Shown here one piece after another: positions 1-8,085 of a stretch of DNA of 64,000 nucleotides. Below the pieces are notes generated by a model. That model was not told where the DNA came from and ran no database searches. It worked only from the letters and a program-made list of their open reading frames with translations. The first letter of the stretch is position 1; every line of letters begins with the position of its first letter. The stretch spans positions 3,410,001 through 3,474,000 of the forward strand of contig NZ_CP023564.1 of the NCBI RefSeq assembly GCF_002407065.1, in the 5' to 3' direction. The position numbers and the translations under genes are program-made. The DNA is from Brachybacterium ginsengisoli (GTDB lineage Bacteria; Actinomycetota; Actinomycetes; Actinomycetales; Dermabacteraceae).

Positions 1-220
1 GGATCGCCGTCGGGACCGGGGTGGGGAGCCCCGTGGGATACGTGCGCTCCCGGGCGAGCAGGGCTGCGGGGAAGGCGTCGGTCACTGCTCCCTGGTCCAG
101 CAGGCGCCCGGCGAGGGAGCGCAGCACGTCCCCGTCGTCGGAGGCGTCCAGGTGCGCGACCACCACGTTCAGCCGCAGCGGCGGGCGGGGATCGGCAGGC
201 GGTGTCGGTTCGGTGCTCAT
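1..220 (-). CDS. PTS EIIA component, type 2 (galactitol/fructose-like), partial
   Basis: This is the N-terminal 73 codons of a gene that runs off the left edge. The ATG at 220 follows GGGAGG at a good distance. The translation contains FPAALLARE and then YPTGLPTPVPTAI. This matches the stretch just before the phosphorylated histidine (AIPH) in type-2 EIIA domains such as GatA; the histidine itself would lie outside the window. The product would accept phosphate from HPr and pass it to a sugar-specific EIIB. It is divergent from a SorC-type regulator, which is the usual arrangement of a sugar PTS operon with its regulator. The substrate cannot be told from this fragment. Confidence 0.75.
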   Translation of the reverse strand, partial: MSTEPTPPADPRPPLRLNVVVAHLDASDDGDVLRSLAGRLLDQGAVTDAFPAALLARERTYPTGLPTPVPTAI

Positions 221-336
221 GGTTCCTCCCGGGGGTCGCCCACGATTCTGACATCCCGGGCCCGCCGCCTGCGTACGCTGGGCGCTGACGCCCGCTCGCG
301 CCCCCGCGACCGGCAGGAACCTGCCCAGGAGCATCC

Positions 337-1293
337 ATGCCCGCCCCTCGTGACACCGCCGTCGTCGTGCGGGCCGCGCGCCTGTACTACGAGCAGGGCC
401 GCTCCCAGACCGAGGTCGCCGAGGCGCTCGACCTCTCCCGGTCCAACGTCTCCCGCATCCTCGCCCAGGCGCGGGACCGCGGCATCGTCGAGATCACGAT
501 CCACGACCCCGACGGGCCGCCCCAGCGGGACGAGGCGCTCGAGGTCGCGCTGCGCACCACCTTCTCCCTGCGTGAGGCGCATGTGGTCTCCGCTCCGCGC
601 ACCCCGGCGATGGAGTCGGTGGCGCGGGAGGGCGCGGCCGTGCTCACCGAGCGGCTCACCTCGGCGCGGAGCGTGGGCATCTCCTGGGGCGAGACGGTCC
701 AGCGCGTGGTCGCCGAGCTGGAGACCCTGCGCCCCCGACCCACACCCGAGGTGCTGCCCCTGGTGGGAGGGCACAGCACCCTGGATCAGTTCGACTCGGG
801 CGAGTCCGTGCTGCGGGTCCTCGCCTCCCGGATCGGCGCCACGCCGCGCACGCTCTACGCCCCGGCCGTCCTGGAGAGCGCGACGGCGGTCGCGACGCTG
901 CTCGGGGAGTCGAGCATCGGCGAGGTGCTCGCCGCGGCCGCCCGGGTGGAGCTCGCCCTGGTGGGCATCGGCTCGCTGGGCGTGCACTCCTCCGCGCACG
1001 TGCTGGACCTGATGCGGCTCAGCGCCGCCGAGCGCACCGCCTTCGAGGACCAGCAGCCCGTCGGCGACGTGTGCGGGCGCTTCGTCGACACCCACGGGGT
1101 GCCGCTGGGGGCGCCGACGGATCAGCGCGTGCTCGCGGTGACCTTCTCGGAGCTGCTGCGGATCCCCGAGGTGGTGGGCGTCGCGGCCGGAGCCGAGAAG
1201 GCGCCCGGCGTGCTCGGCGTGCTGCGCAGCGGCGCGATCCACACCGCGGTGCTCGACGTGGACCTGGCCCGCCAGGTCCTCGCCCTCTGCTGA
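337..1293 (+). CDS. SorC/DeoR-type sugar-binding transcriptional regulator
   Basis: A 318-residue cytoplasmic repressor or activator of the SorC family. Residues about 8-55 form a sigma-70-region-4-like helix-turn-helix, with QTEVAEALDLSRSNVSRIL as the recognition segment. The rest is the NagB-like sugar-phosphate binding domain. There GISWG, LVGG and the late GVAAG segment are the expected phosphate-loop landmarks. The start is preceded by CAGGAG at 5 nt. It faces the EIIA gene across 116 bp, so it probably controls that PTS operon in response to a phosphorylated sugar. The ligand is unknown. Confidence 0.88.
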   Translation: MPAPRDTAVVVRAARLYYEQGRSQTEVAEALDLSRSNVSRILAQARDRGIVEITIHDPDGPPQRDEALEVALRTTFSLREAHVVSAPRTPAMESVAREGAAVLTERLTSARSVGISWGETVQRVVAELETLRPRPTPEVLPLVGGHSTLDQFDSGESVLRVLASRIGATPRTLYAPAVLESATAVATLLGESSIGEVLAAAARVELALVGIGSLGVHSSAHVLDLMRLSAAERTAFEDQQPVGDVCGRFVDTHGVPLGAPTDQRVLAVTFSELLRIPEVVGVAAGAEKAPGVLGVLRSGAIHTAVLDVDLARQVLALC

Positions 1294-1315
1294 GCGCGCC
1301 GCACGCCCCGGACGG

Positions 1316-2203
1316 TCAGGCCTGGCCGGCGAGGACCTTCTCGAAGCGGGCGGTGAGCTCGTGGTCGACCGGCAGCTCGGCGTCGTCGAGGTGTGTGATC
1401 GGGGCGGCGAGCCGGGTCGAGGAGAGCAGCCAGGCGCCGTCGGAGCCGGCCACGTCCTCCACCGTCATCAGCTCCTCGCGTCCCTGGAGGCCCTCCTTCT
1501 CCAGCCAGGTGAAGAGGGAGGCGACGCTCGTGCCCGCCAGCACGCCGGCGCTCACCGGGGTGGTGAGGAACTCGTCGCCGCGGCGCACCAGCAGCGTGGA
1601 CGTCGGCCCCTCGAGCACGTAGCCGTCGCTCGCGCGGAACAGCACGTCGGCCGCCCCGCGGCGCTTGGCCTCGCGCACGGCGGCCATGTTCACGGCGTAG
1701 CTGAGCGTCTTCGCGCCCTGGAGCAGCCATGGGCTGGTCTCGGCGGCGGTGGTGGGCAGGCCGCGGTCCAGCACGGCGACCTTCATGCCGCTGCGGTACG
1801 GGCTCCAGTCGTCCGAGACCCGGGCGTGGATCCAGCAGGTGGGGACTCCGTCGCCCTCGATGCCGCGGGTGAGCATCACGCGCACGCTGAGCTCGGCGAC
1901 CGGGGCGTGGGCGGCGATCGCGGCATCGACGGCCTCGGCGATGACCTGCACGTCGGGCACGGGGAGCTCGATCTGGGCGGCGCTGCGGGCGAGCCGCGCG
2001 AGGTGGGGGCCGACGTTGACGGGCGCCCCGTCGAAGGCGCCGATGGTCTCGAAGACGCCGTCACCGCGGGTGGCGACGAGGTCGGTGACTGACAGCTGCG
2101 GCACGGTCGCGTCGGCCAGGTGGAACAGGGCCCCGCCATCGACCGGGGCGCCGGTGGCACCGGGGACGAGCACGAGGACCGGAGCGGGGCTGGTGGAGGT
2201 CAT
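1316..2203 (-). CDS. Aminotransferase class IV (aminodeoxychorismate lyase-like)
   Basis: A 295-residue PLP enzyme of fold type IV, the family of PabC, branched-chain aminotransferase and D-amino acid aminotransferase. Visible landmarks are GDGVFETIGAF near residue 45, the lysine segment GAKTLSYAVNMAA near 165 and the phosphate-binding end GVLAGTSV. The start has CAGGAG 8 nt upstream. PabC (4-amino-4-deoxychorismate to p-aminobenzoate plus pyruvate) is the most likely role, because actinobacterial pabC genes often look like this. No pabA/pabB neighbour is present, so D-amino acid transaminase remains possible. It converges with the SorC gene. Confidence 0.75.
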   Translation of the reverse strand: MTSTSPAPVLVLVPGATGAPVDGGALFHLADATVPQLSVTDLVATRGDGVFETIGAFDGAPVNVGPHLARLARSAAQIELPVPDVQVIAEAVDAAIAAHAPVAELSVRVMLTRGIEGDGVPTCWIHARVSDDWSPYRSGMKVAVLDRGLPTTAAETSPWLLQGAKTLSYAVNMAAVREAKRRGAADVLFRASDGYVLEGPTSTLLVRRGDEFLTTPVSAGVLAGTSVASLFTWLEKEGLQGREELMTVEDVAGSDGAWLLSSTRLAAPITHLDDAELPVDHELTARFEKVLAGQA

Positions 2204-2314
2204 GTCTGGGCTCCTGATCGGGGGGCCTCATAGAGGAAGAGGCGGTCCGACCAGGGTAGACCCGCGACCGCGCTCACCTCCCACCGAGCGCTCAGGAGGT
2301 GCGGCGAGGGCACC

Positions 2315-3475
2315 TCAGCGTCGCGCGGTGCCGCCCGTTCCCGCGCCGCCGGTGCCGATGCCGATGCCGCCCGAGCCGATCTCGTCCCCGACGGAGGAGG
2401 CGTCGCCGCCGTGGCCCATGGCGTCACCGAGCATCTCCAGCAGACGCTCCAGGAGCGTCGTGGGCCCCCCGTCGCTCACCCCGAGCGGGCTGTGCGCCCC
2501 GCCGCCAGCGCTCTGCGCGGGGCCCTCGGCCGTGGCCTGCAGCCCGCTCGTCGCGCTCGACGCCTCGCCACCGCCGGTCTCTGCACTCGCTCCTCCGGCG
2601 ACATCGGACGGCGCGGCATCGGCCCCTGCGGCATCGGACGCCGACGCACCACCGTCACCGCCACCGGAGCCGCCGCTGCCCGATCCACCAGTGGAACCGC
2701 CCCCGCCCTCACCGGCACCGGAGCCGCTGTCGGAACCGCTCTCACCGCCGCCGGGCGTCGAGCCCTCGCCGGCCGCCGCGGCACCGGCGTCCGCGCCGCC
2801 GCCCGCACCCGGTGCGGCGCTCTCCGCCGCCTCGCCGCCACCCGCCTCGCCGGGCCCTGCGGTCGAGGCCCCGATCAGATCGCTCAGCCCTGCCGCGGGC
2901 CCGAGGCCCGTCAGCAGGTTCTCGAGGCCCTGCCCGAGCCCGATCGCGCGCGAGACCAGGTCCGCGAGGAGGCCGCCCAGAGCGCTGCCGAGGAACGCCC
3001 CGAGGAAGGCTGCACGGCCCTCCGGAGTGCTGAGCACCTCCCGCAGCAGCGCCTCGAGCGGCCCCGCCGAGCCGCCCGGCCCACCGGGGGCGCCGAGGCC
3101 CGAGGCACCGCCGCCCAGCAGATCCCCCAGCAGATCCTCCGCGCGACGGAACACGTCCTGCAGGAACTCCCCCGGGCTCGACCAGCCGCCGCCGAATCCC
3201 CAGCCGTCGGGGGCGGAGGCCTCGTCCTGCGCGTCGGCGTGCTGGCCGAGGCGTCGTGCCTGGAGCCGGAGCTCGAACTCCTGGTCCTGCAGGCCCGCGC
3301 GCCCCACTCGGGACCAGTCGGCGCGGAAGCGCTCAGCGTCCTCGCCGTCCCACTCCAGGGAGTCGATGGTCGCGGACAGCGCGCTCTCGAGGTCGGCCAG
3401 GGCGGTGGCGCGGCGCGAGAGGACAGCGCTCATCGTGCGCAGAGCCTCGGTGTCCGCGCCCCAGAATCCGTTCAT
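2315..3475 (-). CDS. WXG100-like N-terminal helical hairpin with Gly/Ser/Ala-rich tail
   Basis: 386 residues. The first ~85 residues are alpha-helical with a WDG turn (SLEWDGEDAERFRADW near residue 40), the hallmark of WXG100/ESX-type proteins. The next 100 residues contain amphipathic helices (GEFLQDVFRRAEDLLGDLL; SRAIGLGQGLENLL). The last ~180 residues are low-complexity Gly, Ser, Ala and acidic. No EccC, EccD or partner WXG gene is nearby, so it is an orphan. A type VII secreted substrate or cell-wall-associated protein is an inference from the WXG motif. The ATG at 3475 is preceded by a G-rich stretch rather than a clean ribosome site. Confidence 0.6.
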   Translation of the reverse strand: MNGFWGADTEALRTMSAVLSRRATALADLESALSATIDSLEWDGEDAERFRADWSRVGRAGLQDQEFELRLQARRLGQHADAQDEASAPDGWGFGGGWSSPGEFLQDVFRRAEDLLGDLLGGGASGLGAPGGPGGSAGPLEALLREVLSTPEGRAAFLGAFLGSALGGLLADLVSRAIGLGQGLENLLTGLGPAAGLSDLIGASTAGPGEAGGGEAAESAAPGAGGGADAGAAAAGEGSTPGGGESGSDSGSGAGEGGGGSTGGSGSGGSGGGDGGASASDAAGADAAPSDVAGGASAETGGGEASSATSGLQATAEGPAQSAGGGAHSPLGVSDGGPTTLLERLLEMLGDAMGHGGDASSVGDEIGSGGIGIGTGGAGTGGTARR

Positions 3476-3638
3476 CCCCCGACGGCCCTCGCTCTCTCCT
3501 GCTCGCCGGTCGCGCCGGTCCCCCTGATGTCGGGTTCACAGTAGGCCGCGGTCCCCGGTTCGGGCGATGGGGAGGACTACCCATGCTCTGGCCTGCACCG
3601 ATGGACGATGAACGCCAGGTGGATCGCGGGTGTCCGGA

Positions 3639-4433
3639 TCAGCCGCCGAGGACGGCGATGACGCGCCCGCGCTCGCTCCAGACCACGTGGGTCTCCAGCG
3701 GGTCGCCGGGCACCTCGACCTCGATCAGGTCCACGCGGGAGCCGACGGGGGCGGTGCGCAGATCGGCGACGGCCAGCGCGTCGGCGGGCAGGCCCGAGAT
3801 GCCGGAGGCGGCGGGGTCCTGCAGCGGCACGTCGGTGGCGTCGGAGTCCTCGGACATCCCGAGGATCTCGGCGAAGAGGTGCTCGTCCATGAGCTGCTCG
3901 GCGGCCTCGTCGCGCTCGGACGCGGAGTCCTCGGCGGCCGGGCCGCGGGCGGCGAGCTCGGCGAGGGTGGCCTCGAGGGCGACGGCGAAGCGCTCGAGGT
4001 AGGAGGGGAGATCCTCGGCGGCGAGCTGCAGGGCGAGGTCCTCGCCGATGCCGTAGACGGCGCCGGGGGTGCCGTCCTCGTCCAGGGCCAGCACCACGGC
4101 CGCCTCGGGGGTCTCGTACAGCGGGTAGAAGCTGGTCGCGGCGCCGAGCAGGGTGTACGGGCCCACATCGGTGCGATCCTCGATCTGGAGGGTCAGCATC
4201 GTCAGCCCGCGCACGCGGATGCCGCCCAGCTCGTCGCCGATCTGCTCGAGGGCGGGCGGCGGGTCCGCCGCCACCTCCTCCTCGGTGACGGCGAGGCCCA
4301 GGATCGTCTCGGCGTCCTCGTCGTGGGTGTTCACCAGCGAGGCGAGACGGTCCAGGACCGGGCGGACGGAGGCCAGCGGCAGCACCTCGGCCTCGGTGGG
4401 CCAGGGCAGGGAGTTGTTCATCGGCGTGCTCAC
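3639..4433 (-). CDS. Uncharacterised acidic protein at the end of the NAD operon
   Basis: 264 residues, strongly acidic, with no signal peptide or membrane segment. The start is GTG at 4433, with an ATG at 4421 as alternative. It begins 4 bp after the cysteine desulfurase stop, so it is almost certainly co-transcribed and perhaps translationally coupled. The N-terminal half is a compact alpha/beta domain (TLLGAATSFYPLYETPEAA, then VYGIGEDLALQL). An acidic linker (residues about 150-185) and a small beta-rich C-terminus ending VIAVLGG follow. I do not recognise the family; a SUKH/SMI1-like fold is a weak possibility. Its position suggests a role tied to NAD supply or Fe-S assembly, which is inference. 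Confidence 0.75.
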   Translation of the reverse strand: MSTPMNNSLPWPTEAEVLPLASVRPVLDRLASLVNTHDEDAETILGLAVTEEEVAADPPPALEQIGDELGGIRVRGLTMLTLQIEDRTDVGPYTLLGAATSFYPLYETPEAAVVLALDEDGTPGAVYGIGEDLALQLAAEDLPSYLERFAVALEATLAELAARGPAAEDSASERDEAAEQLMDEHLFAEILGMSEDSDATDVPLQDPAASGISGLPADALAVADLRTAPVGSRVDLIEVEVPGDPLETHVVWSERGRVIAVLGG

Positions 4434-4437
4434 CCGC

Positions 4438-5598
4438 TCAGTCTGTCACGGCCCCCTGCGCGATGACCTCGACGAGCGCGGCGACCGCCGCCTCCGCCTG
4501 AGCCGGGGAGAGATCGCCGGGCAGCGTGCACCGCACGGCGCTCTGGGCGAGCTCGCGCGGGATGTCGAGAGCGGTGAGCACGTGGGAGGGCTCGTCGCTG
4601 CCGGCGGCGCAGGCCGAGCCGCTCGAGGCGATCACGCCCCGCTCGGCGAGGTCCAGCAGCACCGACTCCCCGCTGCGCCCGGGCAGGCAGAAGGAGAGGT
4701 GGCCGGGCAGGCGGGCGTCGCCGCGGCGCGGATCGGCGCCGGTCAGGAGGGCGTCGGGGCGGGCGGTGAGCACGGCCTCCAGGAGGAGGTCCCGCAGCGG
4801 GGACACGCGAGCCGCACGCTCGGTCCGTTCGGCCTCGGCGAGCTCGAGGGCGACGGCGAGCGCGACCGCGAAGGCGACGTTCTCGGTGCCCGAGCGGCGC
4901 GCGTTCTCCTGCCCGCCGCCGTGGATCACCGGCTCGAGCGGGAGGCGGCCGCGCACCATCGCCAGGCCGATCCCCTTGGGGGCGCCGACCTTGTGGCCGG
5001 AGAGGGTGAGGGCGTCGACGCCGAGGTCGCGCAGGTCGATCCAGCCGGCGGCCTGGACGGCGTCGGTGTGGATCAGCGCTCCCGCCTCGTGGGCGAGATC
5101 CGCGAGGGGACGGATGTCGGTGACCGTGCCGATCTCGTTGTTCGCCAGGGCGAGGCTGACCAGGGTGGTGTCCTCGCGGAGCACGCTTCGCAGCGCCTCG
5201 ACGGTGACGCTCCCGTCGGCCGCGAGCGGGACCGGCGAGACCTCGAAGCCGTGGACTCGTTCGAGGAAGCCGATGCTCTCGAGCACGGCGTCGTGCTCGG
5301 TCGCGGCGGTGACCAGGTGCTTCCCGCGCGGGGCGGCGAGGGCGAGCCCCTTGATCGCGAGGTTCGCGGCCTCGGTGCCCCCGGCGGTGAACACGATGTC
5401 GCTGCGGCGCACGCCGAGCACCGCGGCGACGCGTCGGCGGGCGTCCGCGAGACCGGCGGCGGCCGCCTCCCCCACCGCGTGGTGGCTGGAGGGGTTGCCG
5501 AAGGTGCCGGTGAGGTACGGCCAGGCCGCCTCGAGGGCCTCGCGCCGCACCGGGGTGGTCGCGGCGGTGTCGAGATACAGCATCGGCGAGGCGCTCAC
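4438..5598 (-). CDS. Cysteine desulfurase, NifS/IscS family
   Basis: A 386-residue PLP enzyme removing sulfur from cysteine to give alanine and an enzyme-bound persulfide. Seen in order are YLDTAATTPV (N-terminal hallmark), TEHDAV, HTDAVQAAG, the PLP lysine in SGHKVGAPKG, RSGTENV and the active-site cysteine loop SSGSACAAGSDEPSH. GTG at 5598 overlaps the nadC stop by 4 bp (GTGA). ATG at 5583 is an alternative start that would place the hallmark at the N-terminus. Being downstream of nadA, it most likely supplies sulfur for the [4Fe-4S] cluster of quinolinate synthase, as known for NifS-like proteins in other NAD operons. Confidence 0.9.
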   Translation of the reverse strand: MSASPMLYLDTAATTPVRREALEAAWPYLTGTFGNPSSHHAVGEAAAAGLADARRRVAAVLGVRRSDIVFTAGGTEAANLAIKGLALAAPRGKHLVTAATEHDAVLESIGFLERVHGFEVSPVPLAADGSVTVEALRSVLREDTTLVSLALANNEIGTVTDIRPLADLAHEAGALIHTDAVQAAGWIDLRDLGVDALTLSGHKVGAPKGIGLAMVRGRLPLEPVIHGGGQENARRSGTENVAFAVALAVALELAEAERTERAARVSPLRDLLLEAVLTARPDALLTGADPRRGDARLPGHLSFCLPGRSGESVLLDLAERGVIASSGSACAAGSDEPSHVLTALDIPRELAQSAVRCTLPGDLSPAQAEAAVAALVEVIAQGAVTD

Positions 5599-6455
5599 CG
5601 CCCGGCGCTGACCGTCATGTCCAGCCCCAGGTCGAGGTGGCGGGCGCTGTGGGTGAGCGCTCCGGAGGAGATGACGTCCACGCCGGTCAGAGCGATGTCC
5701 CGCACGGTCTCGAGGGTGACGGTGCCGCTGGCCTCGACCACGGCCCGGCCACCCACCCGGCGCACCCCCTCGACGAGATCCGCGAGGGAGAAGTTGTCGA
5801 GCATGATCACGTCGACCCCGCCGGCGAGCACGGGCTCGATCTGGTCCGGACGGTCCACCTCGACCTCGAGCACGGTGGTGTGGCCGAGGCGGTCGCGCGC
5901 ACGAAGGATCGCCTCGGTGAGGTCCAGGCCCTGCTGCTGGAGGACGGCGAGGTGGTTGTCCTTGGCCATCACCGCGTCGGAGAGCGAGAAGCGGTGGTTG
6001 ACCCCGCCGCCGCAGCGCACGGCGTGGCGCTCGAGGGCGCGCAGGCCCGGGGTGGTCTTGCGGGTGTCGGTGATGCGGGCACCGGTGCCGTCCACGGCGT
6101 CGACCATGCGCCGGGTGGCGGTGGCGATCCCGGACATCCGCTGGACGAGGTTCAGGGCGATCCGCTCGGCGCGGAGCACGGCCCGGGCGGGGCCGGTGAC
6201 CTCGGCCAGCACGTCCCCGGCCGCGAAGCGGTCGCCGTCGGCCGCGCAGGGGGTGAGGGTCGTGGCGGGGTCCGCGAGGCGGAAGGCCGCGGCGACCACG
6301 TCGATCCCGGCGAGCACGCCGTCCTCCCGGGCGGTGAGCTGCGCGGCGGCGATCGCGTCCGCGGGCAGGAACACCTCGCCGGTGAGGTCGCCCCAGGGGG
6401 CGTCCTCGAGCAGGGCGGCGGCGACGACGGCGTCGATCTGGGCGGTGGTCAGCAT
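5595..6455 (-). CDS. nadC: Nicotinate-nucleotide pyrophosphorylase (carboxylating), NadC
   Basis: 286 residues, normal length. It condenses quinolinate with PRPP to nicotinate mononucleotide plus CO2. Supporting motifs are EDAPWGDLT at the N-terminus, ERIALNLVQRMSGIAT, the substrate-binding ITDTRKTTPGLR, VRCGGGVNHR, AKDNHL and VDVIMLDNF in the barrel. The ATG at 6455 overlaps the nadB stop by 7 bp, and its own stop overlaps the desulfurase start. It is the third enzyme of the de novo pathway, in order after nadA and nadB. Confidence 0.96.
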   Translation of the reverse strand: MLTTAQIDAVVAAALLEDAPWGDLTGEVFLPADAIAAAQLTAREDGVLAGIDVVAAAFRLADPATTLTPCAADGDRFAAGDVLAEVTGPARAVLRAERIALNLVQRMSGIATATRRMVDAVDGTGARITDTRKTTPGLRALERHAVRCGGGVNHRFSLSDAVMAKDNHLAVLQQQGLDLTEAILRARDRLGHTTVLEVEVDRPDQIEPVLAGGVDVIMLDNFSLADLVEGVRRVGGRAVVEASGTVTLETVRDIALTGVDVISSGALTHSARHLDLGLDMTVSAGR

Positions 6456-8083
6456 GCGGGGGCCTCCGGGGTGAGCACGAGGGAGCGGTCGGGATGGTCT
6501 GCGGCGGGGCGGGCGGTGACGGGATGGTCTGCGGCGGGGTCGTCGAGCCGGTGGTGGGCGCCGACGGAGCCGGGTCGCGCCAGGGCGTGGGCGGTGAGGA
6601 GCCGGGCGAGATCCAGGAGGCTGCGGTCCTCGAGCTCCTCGGGCGTGGTGAGGCGGTCAGGGTCCGGGCTGTGCCACTCGGCCAGGCGTGCGGCGGCCTC
6701 GGCGAGCCCGTCGCCGCTGCGCAGCGGTCCGACGAGCTCCCACATCAGCTCCTGCAGCGCGGCGCGGGTCCAGTCCCGACCGGTCGCGGCCGGCGGGCCG
6801 ACGGTCGAAGCGGCCGACGGGGACGCGGTCATCGGCGCGGGCGCGATCGCGACTACGGGTACCTCGGCGGCCCCGGCCGCCGCCGCAGCACCGGTGCGCT
6901 CCCCGAGCACTGCTCCTTCGAGCAGCGAGTTCGAGGCGAGGCGGTTCGCGCCGTGCACGCCGCTGCGGGCGCACTCCCCCGCCGCGAACAGGCCGGGCAG
7001 GGTGGTGCGGCCCTCGAGGTCGGTGCGGATCCCGCCCATCCAGTAGTGGGCGGCGGGGGTGACGGGGACCGGCTCGCGGCTCCAGTCGATCCCGGCCCGA
7101 CGCACGGCCGCGTCGATCGTGGGGAAGCGTGTGCGCAGGCGGTCGGCCCCGATCCCGGTGGCGTCCAGCAGCACCGGTCGGCCGTGCTGGGCGGCCATGA
7201 CCTGCGCGATCGCGCGGGCGACCACGTCGCGGGGAGCGAGCTCCGCGCGAGGGTCGATCGCCGGCAGGAAGCGGTGGCCGTGCTCGTCGCGCAGCAGCGC
7301 CCCCTCTCCGCGCACGGCCTCGGAGACCAGGAAGGAGGACAGCGGTCCGGGCACGGCGAGGGCGGTGGGATGGAACTGGTAGAACTCGAGGTCCTCGAGC
7401 GCCGCCCCGGCCCGCCAGGCGGCGGCGATCCCGTCCCCGGTGGAGACTTCCGGGGTGGTGGTGTGGGCGTAGAGCTGTCCAGCGCCGCCGGTGGCGAGCA
7501 CCGTGGCACCGGCCCGCACCCGGCGGCGCGTCCCGTCGCCCGCCATCAGCTCGGCGCCCACCACGACCCCGCCCTCGACCAGCAGGTCCACCAGGGCGGT
7601 GCGCTCGGTCAGGGTGATCCGGCCGTCGCCGGCGGAGGCGGCGCGGCGCACGGCGGCGACCAGGGCGGCCTCGATCGCGGCGCCGGTGGCGTCCCCGCCG
7701 GCGTGCAGGATCCGGGGCCGGTCGTGGGCGCCCTCGAGGCCCAGGGCGAGTGCGCCGGAGTCCGTGCGATCGAACTCCACGCCGCGGTCCAGGAGGCTCT
7801 CGATCGCGGCGGGACCGCCCTCGCACAGCACCTGCACGGCCTCCGGATCGCCCAGCCCGGCGCCGGCGGCGAGGGTGTCCCGGGCGTGCGCGGCGGGGCT
7901 GTCGGCGGGGTCCACGGCACCTGCGATGCCGCCCTGGGCCCGCGCGGTCGCTCCCGCGGCGAGGTCGGCCTTGGTCACCACGAGCACCCGGGCCCGCTCG
8001 GAGGCGGCGAGCGCGGCGGTGAGCCCGGCGATGCCGGACCCGACCACCAGCACGTCGGTGCGCAGCTCCTCGAGGACGGCCAT
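6449..8083 (-). CDS. nadB: L-aspartate oxidase, NadB
   Basis: 544 residues. This FAD enzyme oxidises L-aspartate to iminoaspartate, the partner substrate of NadA. The N-terminus carries the FAD Rossmann motif VVGSGIAGLTAAL. ARAQGGIAGA, ATGGAGQLY, LEFYQFHPTAL, the catalytic-loop AHYWMGGI and the FAD-binding GVHGANRLASNSLLEG follow. A helical C-terminal domain comes after an Ala/Pro-rich linker. ATG 8083 lies 2 bp after the nadA stop, so the pair is coupled. The open frame continues much further upstream, but that part is antisense to nothing useful and lies inside nadA, so the start at 8083 is preferred. Confidence 0.95.
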   Translation of the reverse strand: MAVLEELRTDVLVVGSGIAGLTAALAASERARVLVVTKADLAAGATARAQGGIAGAVDPADSPAAHARDTLAAGAGLGDPEAVQVLCEGGPAAIESLLDRGVEFDRTDSGALALGLEGAHDRPRILHAGGDATGAAIEAALVAAVRRAASAGDGRITLTERTALVDLLVEGGVVVGAELMAGDGTRRRVRAGATVLATGGAGQLYAHTTTPEVSTGDGIAAAWRAGAALEDLEFYQFHPTALAVPGPLSSFLVSEAVRGEGALLRDEHGHRFLPAIDPRAELAPRDVVARAIAQVMAAQHGRPVLLDATGIGADRLRTRFPTIDAAVRRAGIDWSREPVPVTPAAHYWMGGIRTDLEGRTTLPGLFAAGECARSGVHGANRLASNSLLEGAVLGERTGAAAAAGAAEVPVVAIAPAPMTASPSAASTVGPPAATGRDWTRAALQELMWELVGPLRSGDGLAEAAARLAEWHSPDPDRLTTPEELEDRSLLDLARLLTAHALARPGSVGAHHRLDDPAADHPVTARPAADHPDRSLVLTPEAPAC

Positions 8084-8085
8084 GC

